Below, one piece after another: positions 1 to 9,429 of a stretch of 20,839 nucleotides of DNA. The position numbers were made by a program, and so were the translations under genes. How positions within the stretch are numbered: the first letter of the stretch is position 1; each line of letters begins with the position of its first letter. Source of the DNA: Dissophora ornata (lineage: Eukaryota; Mortierellomycota; Mortierellomycetes; Mortierellales; Mortierellaceae); the NCBI GenBank assembly GCA_025201705.1, contig MU617166.1, forward strand, positions 1 to 20,839. The letters are read 5' to 3'. The notes below the pieces were generated by a model. It was not told the DNA's origin. It saw nothing but the letters and a program-made list of their open reading frames with translations, and ran no database searches.

Positions 1-932
1 CATTTCGCTCCCCTTTTTTTCTTGTACAACCATCCTATTTTTTTTTGTAACCAGTAGCAACACCCCACACATCTGTTTCTTTTCATAGAAAAAAAGGACA
101 GAAAACACCATAGCAGTAACAATAATAGCCCTAATATACACTGCCCAATCTTTCTTTAAAAAAAAAAATGCCCGCCATTGTTTCTTGAGCATGCCCCGAA
201 TCAGGCAATTTTGACAGGGACCTCTAACTGTTCCTTGAGAAACAAAGAGATAACGAAAAAAAAAAAACCTCGTACGATACTTTGCCGGGACGAGGTATGT
301 ATGGTGGGACAAAACATTCAGATATCTCCATGTCTAAACCATAAAATGAAAGAAATGAAGAAAAAAAAAAAGGTCGAGAGCCAGCTGTATGCATGTGAGC
401 AGCACTACATTTGCATGCACCATTCTTTTTTTTTTAAAAAAAAACTATTTTGCCGCTTTTTTTTTCTTTTTTTGAAAACCCACCAGGGTCACTTTACGTG
501 TCAGCGTGTAGGAGGTCGGCGTGTCGATGCTGTTCAAAGCGGGGGGGAGGGAAAGGGGTGAGGGGAACAGCTGTTGTGCTGGTTTTTAAGGTGAAACAAC
601 AAAAAAGAAAGAGCATTGCTGCTGCGATTTGCCTACTTTTGGACAAGAGCGTGTCCTTGGCCCACAATGTCAGTTGCATCTATGTAACTCACTCGGACTG
701 CTCGTACTCGCATGTCAACACAGCATGTCTCGAAAGACTTGAAGAAATAGGCCATAATTTATTCTAGTATCCAGCGTGACAGGCGCGCGCTATACCTGCG
801 AACGCAAAGAAAAGATCAATTACTATGGTGTTATAGTCCAGTTAAAGGAACCAGGGATACTTCAGCAGTATTAACATAAAAAGAAGGCACGTGTTACGTC
901 CAGGCGTCTATGGAGTATTGCAGGCTTTGATC
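1..932. other. AT-rich gene-free stretch
   Basis: I see no convincing gene here. The DNA is full of A or T homopolymers of 8-12 bases (for example near 160, 250, 360, 425-440 and 460). The short open frames that cross them translate to lysine- or phenylalanine-rich low-complexity peptides with no family resemblance. A single CACGTG hexamer lies at 888-893. The left edge could be the flank of a gene outside the window. Confidence 0.6.
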
Positions 933-1645
933 TTAATTAATGATCATCAATCCTTTTTGGTCAATGATTTGTGCACGCAATGGATTGTCGTATTGCGACA
1001 CGATAAGATCCGGCTCGTTTTGTAGGAGGCAGTCTACAACGGCGGACGACATCGTAATATGTTTGCTGATGTCCGAAATAGTCGAGGGATAATGCGAGCA
1101 AATGCTATGTTTAAGGTTGTGTTGACGAATTGGCTGTATAACATCGATCAAACTTGATCGATTTTCAGACTTCGAAAATGAGAATAAAGTATCCATGGTT
1201 GAATGCCAGGAAATAATGAAAACGGAATAATACGGTAAGTGGGGGAATCTTGTGTCGGATTCGTTATTGCCCGCTTGCTCCCTTGGCGCTGTTTCCTGCC
1301 GCTTTCGCTTGTTGAGCCCGATCTGATCCATGATCCTCCGGTACTGAGTCCAGTTACCAAAGAGTTGTCCCTCAGACTGTCTCGATCTCTCCAGGCACTC
1401 TAAAACTGGTGATCACCTCGTCGCACAGGATCATGCACTCGGGCTCCGCATCGTAATATCGACCCCCCGTTGAGATCTGGACAAGTACCCGAAAGGCTGC
1501 CCTTCATCGTCGCGCATCCAGTAAGTCTCAACGCCAGAGCTGAGGGATCCCTATACTCATGTTGCGGGGACAACAGAGTCTTGTGCGTGAAGACTGGACC
1601 CACGATGCTCATCTTGAAGGAATTCCATTTCCCCATTTCGTCCTG
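933..1645 (-). pseudogene. Decayed protein-coding relic with frameshifts (unrecognised family)
   Basis: Read on the minus strand from about 1645, one frame gives a protein-like sequence that includes VGPVFTH and HEYRDPSALAL. The sense then moves to another frame near 1525-1532 (YWMRDDEGQPFGYLSR), again at the G6 run at 1463-1468 (YDAEPECMILCDEVITS), and again near 1400-1409 (GQLFGNWTQYRRIMDQ). From there it stays open to a TAA at 933-935. No GT-AG introns fit these switches, so single-base frameshifts are the simpler explanation. I do not recognise the family. The last third (933-1250) is less protein-like and may be chance. Sequencing error is an alternative, at least at the homopolymer. Part of this relic exists as an inverted, diverged copy at 1683-1790. 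Confidence 0.45.
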
Positions 1646-1682
1646 CTCGCACACTTTTCCTCGATTCCATAGCTGCTCGACC

Positions 1683-1790
1683 GCGGACGAAATAGCGAGT
1701 AGGTTGTTAAGCAGCGTAGGTCCAGTCTTTGTTCACATGGCTCCATTATTCCTGCTCCGTGAGTATAAGAACGCCTCTCCTCTTTCTCGC
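1683..1790 (+). pseudogene. Inverted diverged copy of part of the relic
   Basis: Read on the plus strand, 1710-1784 encodes SSVGPVFVHMAPL followed by REYKNASPL. This aligns without gaps to SIVGPVFTH...HEYRDPSAL, read on the minus strand from 1609 to 1535. By hand count 52 of 75 bases are identical, against about 19 expected by chance. A shared GACGAAAT extends the match upstream (1686-1693, and 1642-1635 on the minus strand). The frame stays open to a stop at 1887-1889, but the rest does not obviously match the other copy. It is probably a fragment of the same unknown gene family, arranged head to head with the first. Confidence 0.45.
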
Positions 1791-1820
1791 GAATCCTCCA
1801 TATGTGGACTCTCTAGAGTG

Positions 1821-1858
1821 GCCTCCCCACCCTGGTTTTTGAGTCCAGGGGGCGAGGC
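1821..1858. repeat. Hairpin-forming inverted repeat
   Basis: The arms are GCCTCCCCACCCTGG and CCAGGGGGCGAGGC around a 9-base loop (TTTTTGAGT). They pair with one mismatch and one bulged base, and the innermost six and outermost five pairs are perfect. It lies just after the inverted relic copy. Its function is unknown. Confidence 0.5.
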
Positions 1859-2089
1859 GCGACTGCCGAGAACCCTTGAGTATCAATGATGAACGAGTAA
1901 ATGTTATTAGTGCGAGTGAAAAGGGTTTCTTTGATTATCATGGATCAATTAGCACAAACCCAACGGTTAGACCAATGCAAAAGACGTACCTGAGGAACGA
2001 GGAGGGACAACGTGCGTAAGAGAAACTGCGCTGATCAAAACATTTAACACAATAGCACGTACAATTAAATCCCGTGATTTTGGGACAAA

Positions 2090-2127
2090 CACGTGATCAC
2101 ACCACTGTGCTCGGGCTTCGTCACGTG
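2090..2127. promoter_or_regulatory. Two CACGTG E-box sites upstream of the tRNA
   Basis: CACGTG occurs at 2090-2095 and 2122-2127, 32 bp apart start to start and about 45-80 bp upstream of tRNA-Ile. In fungi CACGTG is the core site of Cbf1/Pho4-type bHLH factors. Use at a tRNA gene is an inference; the hexamers themselves are seen directly. Confidence 0.3.
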
Positions 2128-2172
2128 CGAGTGGCGATCACAATATTATGATAGAAATGCTACCTATTTCAA

Positions 2173-2245
2173 GCTCGTTTAGCTTAGTCGGTAGAGCGTC
2201 GTGCTAATAACGCGAAGGCCGCAGGTTCGATCCCTGCAATGAGCA
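2173..2245 (+). tRNA. tRNA-Ile, anticodon AAU
   Basis: This is a complete 73-nt cloverleaf without an intron. The acceptor arms are GCTCGTT (2173-2179) and AATGAGC (2238-2244), with one G-T pair, and the discriminator is A2245. The D-arm spans 2182-2197 with GG at 2190-2191. The anticodon stem pairs 2199-2203 with 2211-2215 around loop CTAATAA, which places anticodon AAT at 2206-2208 (isoleucine; A34 is normally read as inosine). The T-arm pairs GCAGG with CCTGC around TTCGATC, so the internal B box is intact. CCA is not encoded, as expected for a nuclear tRNA. It lies 97 bp from the stop codon of the minus-strand ABC transporter gene, which is transcribed towards it. Confidence 0.96.
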
Positions 2246-2258
2246 TTTTTACATTTTT
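2246..2258 (+). terminator. RNA polymerase III T-run terminator
   Basis: TTTTT at 2246-2250 immediately follows the tRNA discriminator base, and a second TTTTT follows at 2254-2258. Runs of four or more T on the non-template strand stop polymerase III; the second is a likely back-up. Confidence 0.85.
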
Positions 2259-2342
2259 ACCATTCTCCTGCGTTGGTCTGTCTTTCGTTTTTTTTGCGTT
2301 GAAGAACATGGTATATATTGAGCAGTCAAACGGTTTTCTCTT

Positions 2343-5300
2343 CTACTTGCTCGTTTCTCCCTCCTCTCTGGCAAGTCTCTCAACTTCTTCTTGCTCCTGC
2401 AGACTAATAAACACCTCCTCGAGCGTCGTCAGTGATAACCCTACACTTTTTACACCTAATCTGTTCGCCGCAATATCCTCGTCCAGTTGTGTAAACATCG
2501 CAGGCAATGCTGCCTTCTTCTCTTCGATGTACTGTTGCGCCGTGCGGCCGTTGCGCTGCTCGGCCGTGCCTGTAGTAGGGAGGACATATGTGATATCTGT
2601 CGCAGTGTTTAGATCGATTGTCGCGTCTGGGAAATGCTGTTGCACTATCGCAGTCGTACGCTCCTCGTTGAAAAGCACAACACCCGACTCTGATGACTCA
2701 TGAACATCCAGAAGACCAGTCGACTGAATATGCTTGTGAGACTGTTGTTGTTGCTGCTGCATTTGATCTGCAAGCATGACGCGACGTTTCTCCAGACTCA
2801 GTTTGTATCCGACACCGAACCTGTTTTTCAAGAAGAGCGAGCTTCCTAAAGTCTGGAGTTCGCCCTTTGAAAGAATCGCGATCCTATCTGAGAGAGCGTC
2901 GGCCTCCTCCATCGAGTGAGTTGTCAGCAGAATCGCCCTTCCAGCCTTGGAGTCCTGCATCAGCTGCCAGATCTGCTTTTTGGAAAAGATGTCCATGCCC
3001 GTCGTCGGTTCATCCAACAGCACAACCTTGGGATCTCCCAGAAACGCGAGCGCCACGGACAGCTTACGCTTCATACCTCCGGAGAAGGTCGCGACGCGTT
3101 CGTGCTTCTTTTCTTGGAGATAGACATCCTCTAACAAGTGTTCGAGATACTCGTCCAAAAGTTCCTTGGCGCTCGAATGGTGAGATTCGGTGTCGACATC
3201 GGTTCTACGGCTGATGACCTTGACTCCCTTGATTGCGGCGTAGAGTTGCATGGTCTCCCAGGCTGTCAATGTGTCAAAGAGCACATCGTGCTGTGGACAC
3301 ACGCCCATCTGTTTCTGAACCTCCTCCAAAGTCCTCAGATCCATGTCCCTCCTGCTTATGCCAGAGCTGCCAGGCAGCAGATGTCCATTCACGACGACGG
3401 TACCAGAAGAAGGTTTAACCATACCCATGATCATTGAGAGCGATGTCGTCTTTCCTGCACCGTTATGGCCCAAGAACCCCAAGATCTCGTTTCTATGGAC
3501 CTCTAGATCCAACCCCGCGACGACTTCTTGCTTCTGAACGCCCGAAAATGGTCCTTCGGTCCGTTCAGAGTTTGGTGGATAAAAGACGCGGAAGAGAATA
3601 CCCCAGAACGGGAGGCGATAGCCCCATCCAGGACCTGTCGAGTAAAACTTTCGAAGACCCTGGACCTGGATAATATTACGATCTTCCACAGGGATATAAG
3701 AGACATCCACTTCCTCAAACATGTCACTGCCTTTGCCATGGAGATGACGCGTTGTCGTACTCGTTGCAGTTGCTGTTCCCTGTGTTCCAACAAGTTCCGC
3801 GGCATGCCGATATCGTCCAATGCCCCAATAGCTCGGTCTCAAAAAGAAATCGACCGGCATTGCGTTGCTGAACTCGTTCGGCACGACCGCATCCACATAC
3901 CAGGCCAAGAAGTAAAAAATCACACAATCGATCGCCATCATCCACAGAGCTTTTCCACAGGGACCTGTTGACAAGTTCTCGAAAGTGACACCTCCCAGTG
4001 CTGCCTCGGTACCCGTGATGAAGTTGATAGCTCGGCCCAACGCCACAGAGGGGATCAAGAACAAGAGGGTCTCAGTGGTGGAGGTGTAAGGATGAGGACC
4101 GCCAAAGACGAGAGCTGAACAGATACCATAGCTTCCAACGGTAAGGATAAGGATCAAGAAAGAAATGGTGTTGGTCTTTTTGGGGTCCGGAATAAAGACT
4201 GCGGCGATTGTACCAAACGCGGTAGCGTTGAAGGAGAAGAGGATCAGGAGCAACCATACAATAAGCGCGTTGGTGTACATGAAGATGCGTCCGACGAACA
4301 AGATAAACACCATCAGTGCACAAATGACTAAGTTCTGGATACTTTTTTAAAGAAGGGAAGTCCACTGTCAGTAAAAAAGAAACGTGCAGACATTCTTGAT
4401 ATCAAGGTTTCTGTTTGCTGATTGCTTACTTTTGCATGATCCAGATCGAGATCAGATACGGGTTTCTGCTCATGCCCATCATAGCCATCGCCATACGGAT
4501 CCCCTTCTTCTTTTCCACGACCAGAATACTCAGCACCCCCAACCAAACAGCCTGGAAACAAAAGATGATGTAGTACGCGTTCAGGCTTTGGTTGATGGAT
4601 GTTGATGAGCCTACAAAATTGGCATATGAAATAAACGTCCGTCCTGCGCCCGAAGCAGTCGTTCCGGGATCGTTCTTTAGAGGGAGAGGTGAGGACAGCG
4701 TAGGCTTGTTGTTGGCTTTACGGCGAACATTGATGGCAGCGCGTTCAACGTATGCCTAAGTATCACAGAGTTGAAGTGATCATTATTAGATCGATGTTTT
4801 TTTCAGCGTGTATACATTCTACCGCTGGCCAAAAAAAAAAAATACCTGTGCTGTCGCAAAGCGCGAGTCCAAGTAGCTGTCGTCGACATAGGCGGTATGG
4901 TTTGCAAGAATCGTATACTGATATAAATCCGCCGCTGATCCTCCAGAGGTTGAGGGTGTTGACAGATTGGTGGAGGGTCCAAGGAATACCACACCAACAA
5001 CAAAGTTGATGGGCGAAACATCGTAGGCTGCGGACATGGAGGCCTCATCCGTATAGAATTTGGGCACAACAGGGTTAAGTTCTGAAGCAGAGAAGAATCC
5101 AGACAGCTCGGTGATAATGGGATCTGTGGCAGGAAGACCTGTGTATCCAAAATAGACGCAGTCTGCAGTTGTGGTTTTGCAAGTGTCGACAGAGAGATAG
5201 GGCAGTGCTCTAACACTCAGGTCTGGAGAGCGTCCAAAAAAAATAGATATTGATATTGATATTGAAATGGAAATAGAGCAAGAACTGTTAGGTGAGCTTG

Positions 5301-5897
5301 TGGCGTGGCAATCATCATCATTTTCTTCTTGCTTGAGGTACACATACGGTCGGACGACTTTTTGGCAGAGAGGTGCAGGAAGACTAAGATGAGCATCATC
5401 CAAACAGGCTACATCCATACAAGGAGGGCAGAACAAAGAATGAATGATTAGTATGTGCAACAGGATGTACCCATAGAGCGACATAAGGAACGGTCAAGCC
5501 ATACCTCAAAGACCGCATTGCTGGAAGCAGTCGAAAAAAAATATATGTTTCCACTGTCAGTCTGCGAGACGCATTATTGCGGACTAATAAAATCAGAGCA
5601 CCAGAAACAAATCAGGCACATAACTTACATGGTCTGCGCCAGGTCTCTGGCTCGAACTTTGGTGTTCTTAATCCCCAGTGCGACCAATTGCTTTGATGAC
5701 GATGGCTCAGATACGACATTAAATGTAGTCTGGGCAGTCGGACGTGAGGCTGAGCTGGCGCCAGTGCCACCGATATTGTTGTCCATCGGGTGTCTTTCTT
5801 GATCCTTAGGCTGAATGTCCTGCATTAAGTAACGCTCTGAAGCAGTGGAGCTGGTGGATAGACGCGCCGGGGCGAATTCGCCTACACTCAAATTCAT
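2343..5897 (-). CDS. Half-size ABCA-family ABC transporter, NBD1-like (half A)
   Basis: Membrane ABC transporter of the ABCA type, whose members usually move lipids; the substrate here is unknown. Exons by splice signals and phase: 5897-5629, 5520-5505, 5408-5348, 5222-4846, 4755-4430 and 4341-2343, giving 1,015 residues. A TGA lies directly upstream of the ATG in frame. Order: cytoplasmic N-terminus; TM1 about 92-112; an extracytoplasmic loop of about 180 residues; a membrane bundle about 301-500; then one ABC domain. This has Walker A GHNGAGKTT (641-649), Q-loop Q700 in CPQHD, signature SGGMKRKLS (770-778), Walker B VVLLDEPTTG (789-798), H-loop H825, and TTLEEVF (988-994). A run of six or seven Gln lies near 877-883. 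Full-length ABCA proteins have two such halves; this has one. The 16-nt exon 2 and the intron 1 acceptor are the weakest parts of the model. Family assignment is secure. Confidence 0.9.
5244..5261. repeat. Short hexamer repeat in intron 3 of the ABCA gene
   Basis: About three copies of GATATT run in tandem, inside the predicted third intron (5347-5223). Keeping this stretch as coding would give an odd Ser-Ile or Gln-Tyr repeat and break the frame, which supports splicing it out. Confidence 0.6.
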
Positions 5898-6026
5898 TCA
5901 AATGAAGGAGGAAGGAAGCGAAGTGCAATTCGAATGTTGAATGGCGGAAAAATTGATGGAGAAAAAAAGGCTGGGGAGGGGTTGACCTTTTTTGTTGTGT
6001 GCAAAAATAGGTTTTTGGCGGCACGT

Positions 6027-6027
<1 letters not shown>

Positions 6028-6058
<31 letters not shown>
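6028..6058. repeat. Poly(A) run of 31 bases
   Basis: This is an uninterrupted A31 on the plus strand (T31 on the strand of the ABCA gene), 131-161 bp upstream of that gene's ATG. Long poly(dA:dT) tracts exclude nucleosomes in fungal promoters, so a promoter role is plausible but inferred. Confidence 0.9.
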
Positions 6059-6060
<2 letters not shown>

Positions 6061-6250
6061 CGGCGACAGCGGGTGATAAAAATGCGGCGGCGGGCAAGTG
6101 ATGCGAACCTAATTGGATCAGGCTGGATCGAGAACAGGAGCCCTTGCGATAAATCGAAAGGCGAAACCAACGGTCGAAGAGAGCAAGGGTAACGAAAGGT
6201 AAGCGAATTCCGGCAGAGGAGCGAATTGGGAATGCAATATGATCAAACTG

Positions 6251-6253
<3 letters not shown>

Positions 6254-6287
<34 letters not shown>
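6254..6287. repeat. (AG)17 microsatellite
   Basis: Thirty-four bases of perfect AG dinucleotide repeat lie in the spacer between the left ABCA gene and the SFM1-type gene. The tract is probably variable in length between strains. Confidence 0.95.
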
Positions 6288-6290
<3 letters not shown>

Positions 6291-6974
6291 ATTCAGGTCA
6301 TCTAGACAACTATGGCCATTCTTTAGCTTTCATAAGTAAAAAAGCCCACATGCAACGTCAATTCGCTGCGGTCGTAAATCGATAAATAAATCGATCGAAG
6401 AGTCGACACACAGGAATCTAGTGACACCCATAGTCAAAATCAGTTTTTTAGTGTTGGGCTGCGGCCAAGGTTTAATTTTACAAAACAAAGAACGGCATGA
6501 CAAGTGACGGGTCCTCCCATTCTCACGTTTCAAGCCCACTCCTCAGTTGAGAGAACAATCAAACAAAAACGATTGTTCTACTTTGTTCGTTTTGTGTACG
6601 GGATAAATCTCTTCATGCGGTCGTGTCACCTTTTGGCATTTTGAAGCCATCCCTCCAACTGTGCTTGTCCTCGTCGCTATGATGGCTGTGGTAGCACAAT
6701 TAAATCGTAGGGCTAATAGGCTAGCTGTCACAGCGTCACTGTTTAAAAGAAGAGACAGCAGTGTGCTCTGGCTGTAGCAATTTATTTTTTTCGGGTTGGT
6801 GGAAAGGGAGAACTGGAGGATCCGTAAATACGTCGGGCATTTACAGTGTCATGTAAGGAGGAAAGGAATTTGGCGCTAAATGAAGGTCATGCGGTGTATT
6901 GAGCGTCGCTTTTATTTGATATTCTTCACTTCTATCAGTCCAAAAGAACAGACGCGATCCCCCCTCCCTTTCCC

Positions 6975-8025
6975 TTAGAACAGATCCAAAGCGGTGTCGT
7001 TATCCTTCTTCAGCAGTTCGATCATGCCTGGAGGGAGCAATGGCTGAAGCTGCTTTGGCTTCTTTGACTTTTTAGTGCTTGCAGCTGTTTCATCTGCTGT
7101 TGATGATGATTCTCCTGTCGTTGTTGCTGTTGCTGATGATGGCGACTCCTTTGGTGGAATCGCAATATAACGGAAAGGCATCGTCACAGTCTCATTCTTG
7201 CGCAGTTTGATCTCTGGATGATCGACAAATGGAATCTGGTCCAAAGGAACTATGTTTAATCGTAAAAACAATGAAGCGCCTCGTTAGACCTTTTTCTCAA
7301 TGAACTGGGAAGTCAGTATTGAAAAATATGAGTTGCTACGCACACACACACAGTGTGCTGGTTAGCGTATTACCTCGACCTTCAACGACGCGACGGGTGA
7401 CATTGAGGGCAGTGTCGGTTGTCATCTGAATTGACCCCAGATGGCGAGTAGCGAATCCCAGCTTCCTCAACTCTCCAGTGCGATCTACATTACAAAAAAA
7501 AAAAAAAAAAAATAGAACCTCGTCGTTAGATTTCCACATAAACACAAATTGGGCATGCAAAACAAGCAATTGAACTTCCAAAAGGTTTGCTTTCGTTATT
7601 ACCTCTTGGTGGATCATCTCCTAGAATGCCACCGAACAGGAAGAAGTCAAACTTATCTCCGTCCTCCGGGCAGAGAACATGGGGTGAGGCTGGATCGAGA
7701 AGACAGACCTTCTCATGAGGGATTCGGTCGCCCATGGTCAGGATATCCTCCTTATGGCAGTGTGCCTTTGACAGAGACTCCGGCATGCCTGCAAGAGTGC
7801 TGGGTGTCAACGCTGTGAAGTAGACATGATCAGGTCCACAGACTGAGACCATGTGCTCATACTCCAGCTTGCACCAGTCGTGCATGCCTGTTGAACGAAA
7901 AAAAAAACTCCCAGAAGTCAGCGTTCCTGTTATGATATCAATAATGCAGTCTAAAGTATCCCACTCCCGAGTGATTCTTGGTGCGTACCCTCCTCCATGT
8001 GCTCGATGATGTAGTTTTTTGCCAT
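6975..8025 (-). CDS. SFM1: SFM1-type SPOUT protein-arginine methyltransferase
   Basis: In yeast, Sfm1 monomethylates Arg146 of ribosomal protein uS3 (Rps3). Exons: 8025-7989, 7887-7603, 7484-7374 and 7249-6975, giving 235 residues (yeast 213). The joins restore family motifs across every intron: YIIEHMEEG at the N-terminus, VCLLDP, FGGILGDDPPRD, QMTTDTA, and MPFRY followed by LLPPGMIELLKKD near the end. GGILGD and the QMTTDTA segment belong to the knotted cofactor-binding SPOUT fold. Between MPFRY and the C-terminus sits a Ser/Thr/Ala/Lys-rich insertion of about 35 residues that the yeast protein lacks. Introns are 101, 118 and 124 bp; the second has a long T tract before its AG and the third carries a CA repeat. 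It is divergent from COQ4, with 171 bp between the ATGs. The 37-nt first exon is supported by the exact fit of MAKNYIIEHMEEG. Confidence 0.93.
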
Positions 8026-8196
8026 GTTCTGTCTGTCCTTTGCGATGTTGGTTGCTGATCAGAAAGAGGTTGGGCTAATAAAAAAAAAAAAAAAGGCTGC
8101 CATTAAAAAACATCCCGTGACTGCCACGAATAAAATACGACAGGCCCGTTCGCAAACTTTCCACCGACTCTTTCCCATCAACCACAACCATCCACC
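8026..8196. promoter_or_regulatory. Shared divergent promoter of SFM1 and COQ4
   Basis: Only 171 bp separate the two start codons, so both core promoters and 5' leaders must fit here. An A15 run (8080-8094) sits near the middle and is the obvious candidate for a nucleosome-free element. I found no clear TATA box. The COQ4 side ends in CCACC before the ATG, a strong initiation context. Confidence 0.6.
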
Positions 8197-9307
8197 ATGT
8201 CTGCATCCATTTTCTCAAAAACTCCCATGCGAGTCCTGAGACAGGGCCTTGCGCACAGCAACGGCAAGACCCTGGTCTTCAAAGGCGCACGCACGGCTCC
8301 TTGCGCTACTTTTGTTACCTTCCGTTCGCCACGTAAAGACCTTTTTCGTCACATCCCGTCTATCTCGCGTACTTTTATAACAGTTTGATAACTGACGCTT
8401 CGACAAATTGCATATCGCGACCTCCTCGATATATAGTGCAGCCACCCACTGAGAAACTCTACGAAGGCCATGTCCCAATCTCACCTCTGCAGCGAACTCT
8501 TCTCGCTGTCGGCTCTGCGTTCACAGCACTGCTCAATCCCCTTCGCGGAGGTAAGATCTGTTTAAACATTCCTCTCTTCTCTTTTTGCACTTTCCATTTT
8601 GATGAGCTATATAAATAATCGATACCAACCCGTTGTAGATATGGTCGCAGCGCTAGGAGAAACAACAGGTGGCATTTTCCTGGGCAGGATTCGGGACCAA
8701 ATGCTGCAGGACCCAGAGGGCCGTCGAATCCTGAGAGAGAGACCCAAGATTACATCAGAGACCATGCAGCTCGACAATTTGCGCAAGCTCCCTGATGGCG
8801 CCTTTGGACGCGAGTATGTTCGGTTCTTGGACGACCAACAAGTGTCTCCCGATACCCGTGAACCTGTAAGGTTTCCCGCTCGCGTGAAACAAACAGCATG
8901 TGCCGTCATGCATTGAAATGCCTCTTGACACCCAATCTTTTTTTATCTTTCAGGTTCATTTCGTTGACTCTGAAGAACTTGCGTATGTAATGCAAAGATA
9001 CCGCGAGACACACGACTTTTACCATACGTTGACAGGATTGCCTGTTACGGTCGATGGCGAGATTGCACTCAAGTGGTTCGAGATGGTCCAGACAGGTCTG
9101 CCAATGACCATGCTCTCCTCATTCTTTGGACCGCTGAGACTGACCCATGCGGAGAGGGAGCGACTGTTCAACGTCTATGTTCCATGGGCCCTTGAAAATG
9201 GAAGCAATTCAAAGTCTCTGATGAATGTGCGCTGGGAAGAGTGGATGGATCGTCCAGTAGAGGAGGTCCAGCGAGAACTGGGCGTGCAGCCATGTCCCCA
9301 AGCATAG
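8197..9307 (+). CDS. COQ4: COQ4, coenzyme Q biosynthesis protein
   Basis: Mitochondrial matrix-side inner-membrane protein that organises the CoQ synthesis complex; recent work also assigns Coq4 a role in C1 decarboxylation of the quinone precursor. Exons: 8197-8332, 8437-8550, 8639-8865 and 8954-9307, giving 276 residues. Phase matches at each join and the spliced protein follows the family: GHVPISPLQ, then LVGSA-like LLAVGSA, the [10 protein letters not shown] segment, [16 protein letters not shown], and the zinc motif H179-D180-x-x-H183-x11-E195, which is complete. The first 30-odd residues carry Arg, Lys and Ser with no acidic residue, as in a mitochondrial presequence. The join of exons 1 and 2 (acceptor at 8436) is the least certain because it lies in the poorly conserved leader. 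AATAAA at 9329-9334 and 9334-9339 marks the 3' end. It converges with SBDS. Confidence 0.95.
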
Positions 9308-9328
9308 TTCCCAAATCATTCGTATCAA

Positions 9329-9339
9329 AATAAAATAAA
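9329..9339 (+). promoter_or_regulatory. COQ4 polyadenylation signal
   Basis: Two overlapping AATAAA hexamers (9329-9334 and 9334-9339) lie 22 nt after the COQ4 stop codon, the expected place for a 3'-end signal. Confidence 0.6.
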
Positions 9340-9381
9340 GACAAGGAAAATTGCTGTGCGGAAAATATCGCGATCGCCTCT

Positions 9382-9387
9382 TTTATT
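9382..9387 (-). promoter_or_regulatory. SBDS polyadenylation signal
   Basis: TTTATT on the plus strand reads AATAAA on the minus strand, 43 nt after the SBDS stop. It lies within the 122-bp spacer that SBDS shares with convergent COQ4, so the two 3' UTRs probably overlap. Confidence 0.5.
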
Positions 9388-9429
9388 GTGAGCAGTTTGG
9401 GCATGTTGACGTGGTACAAATTGTCTGCT

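Larger units (their letters stand above)
5898..6974. other. Gene-free spacer with homopolymer and microsatellite
   Basis: This is the upstream region of the left ABCA gene and the downstream region of the SFM1-type gene. I see no coding exon. It holds an A31 run (6028-6058), a perfect (AG)17 microsatellite (6254-6287), and TTTATT at 6911-6916, which reads AATAAA on the minus strand 59 nt past the SFM1 stop. The homopolymer lies about 130 bp upstream of the ABCA start codon and is T-rich on its coding strand. Confidence 0.6.

Noticed and set aside
178..767. Open frames of about 105-127 codons at the left end
   Set aside because: They translate A- and T-homopolymers into Lys- and Phe-rich low-complexity peptides with no motif.
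1470..1889. Plus-strand frame of 139 codons as an intact gene
   Set aside because: Its first half is antisense to the relic; only 1683-1790 shows relation to a coding sequence, so I call that part a relic fragment and not a gene.
2239..3971. Plus-strand open frames opposite the left ABCA gene
   Set aside because: They are antisense to an exon with complete Walker A, signature, Walker B and H-loop motifs, so they are shadows.
4803..5484. Continuous minus-strand frame of 221 codons read through 5222-5484
   Set aside because: Its upstream part has Ser-Ile repeats and no membrane fit. Splicing at 5347/5223 and 5504/5409 gives a TM1 and keeps phase with the conserved downstream exons.
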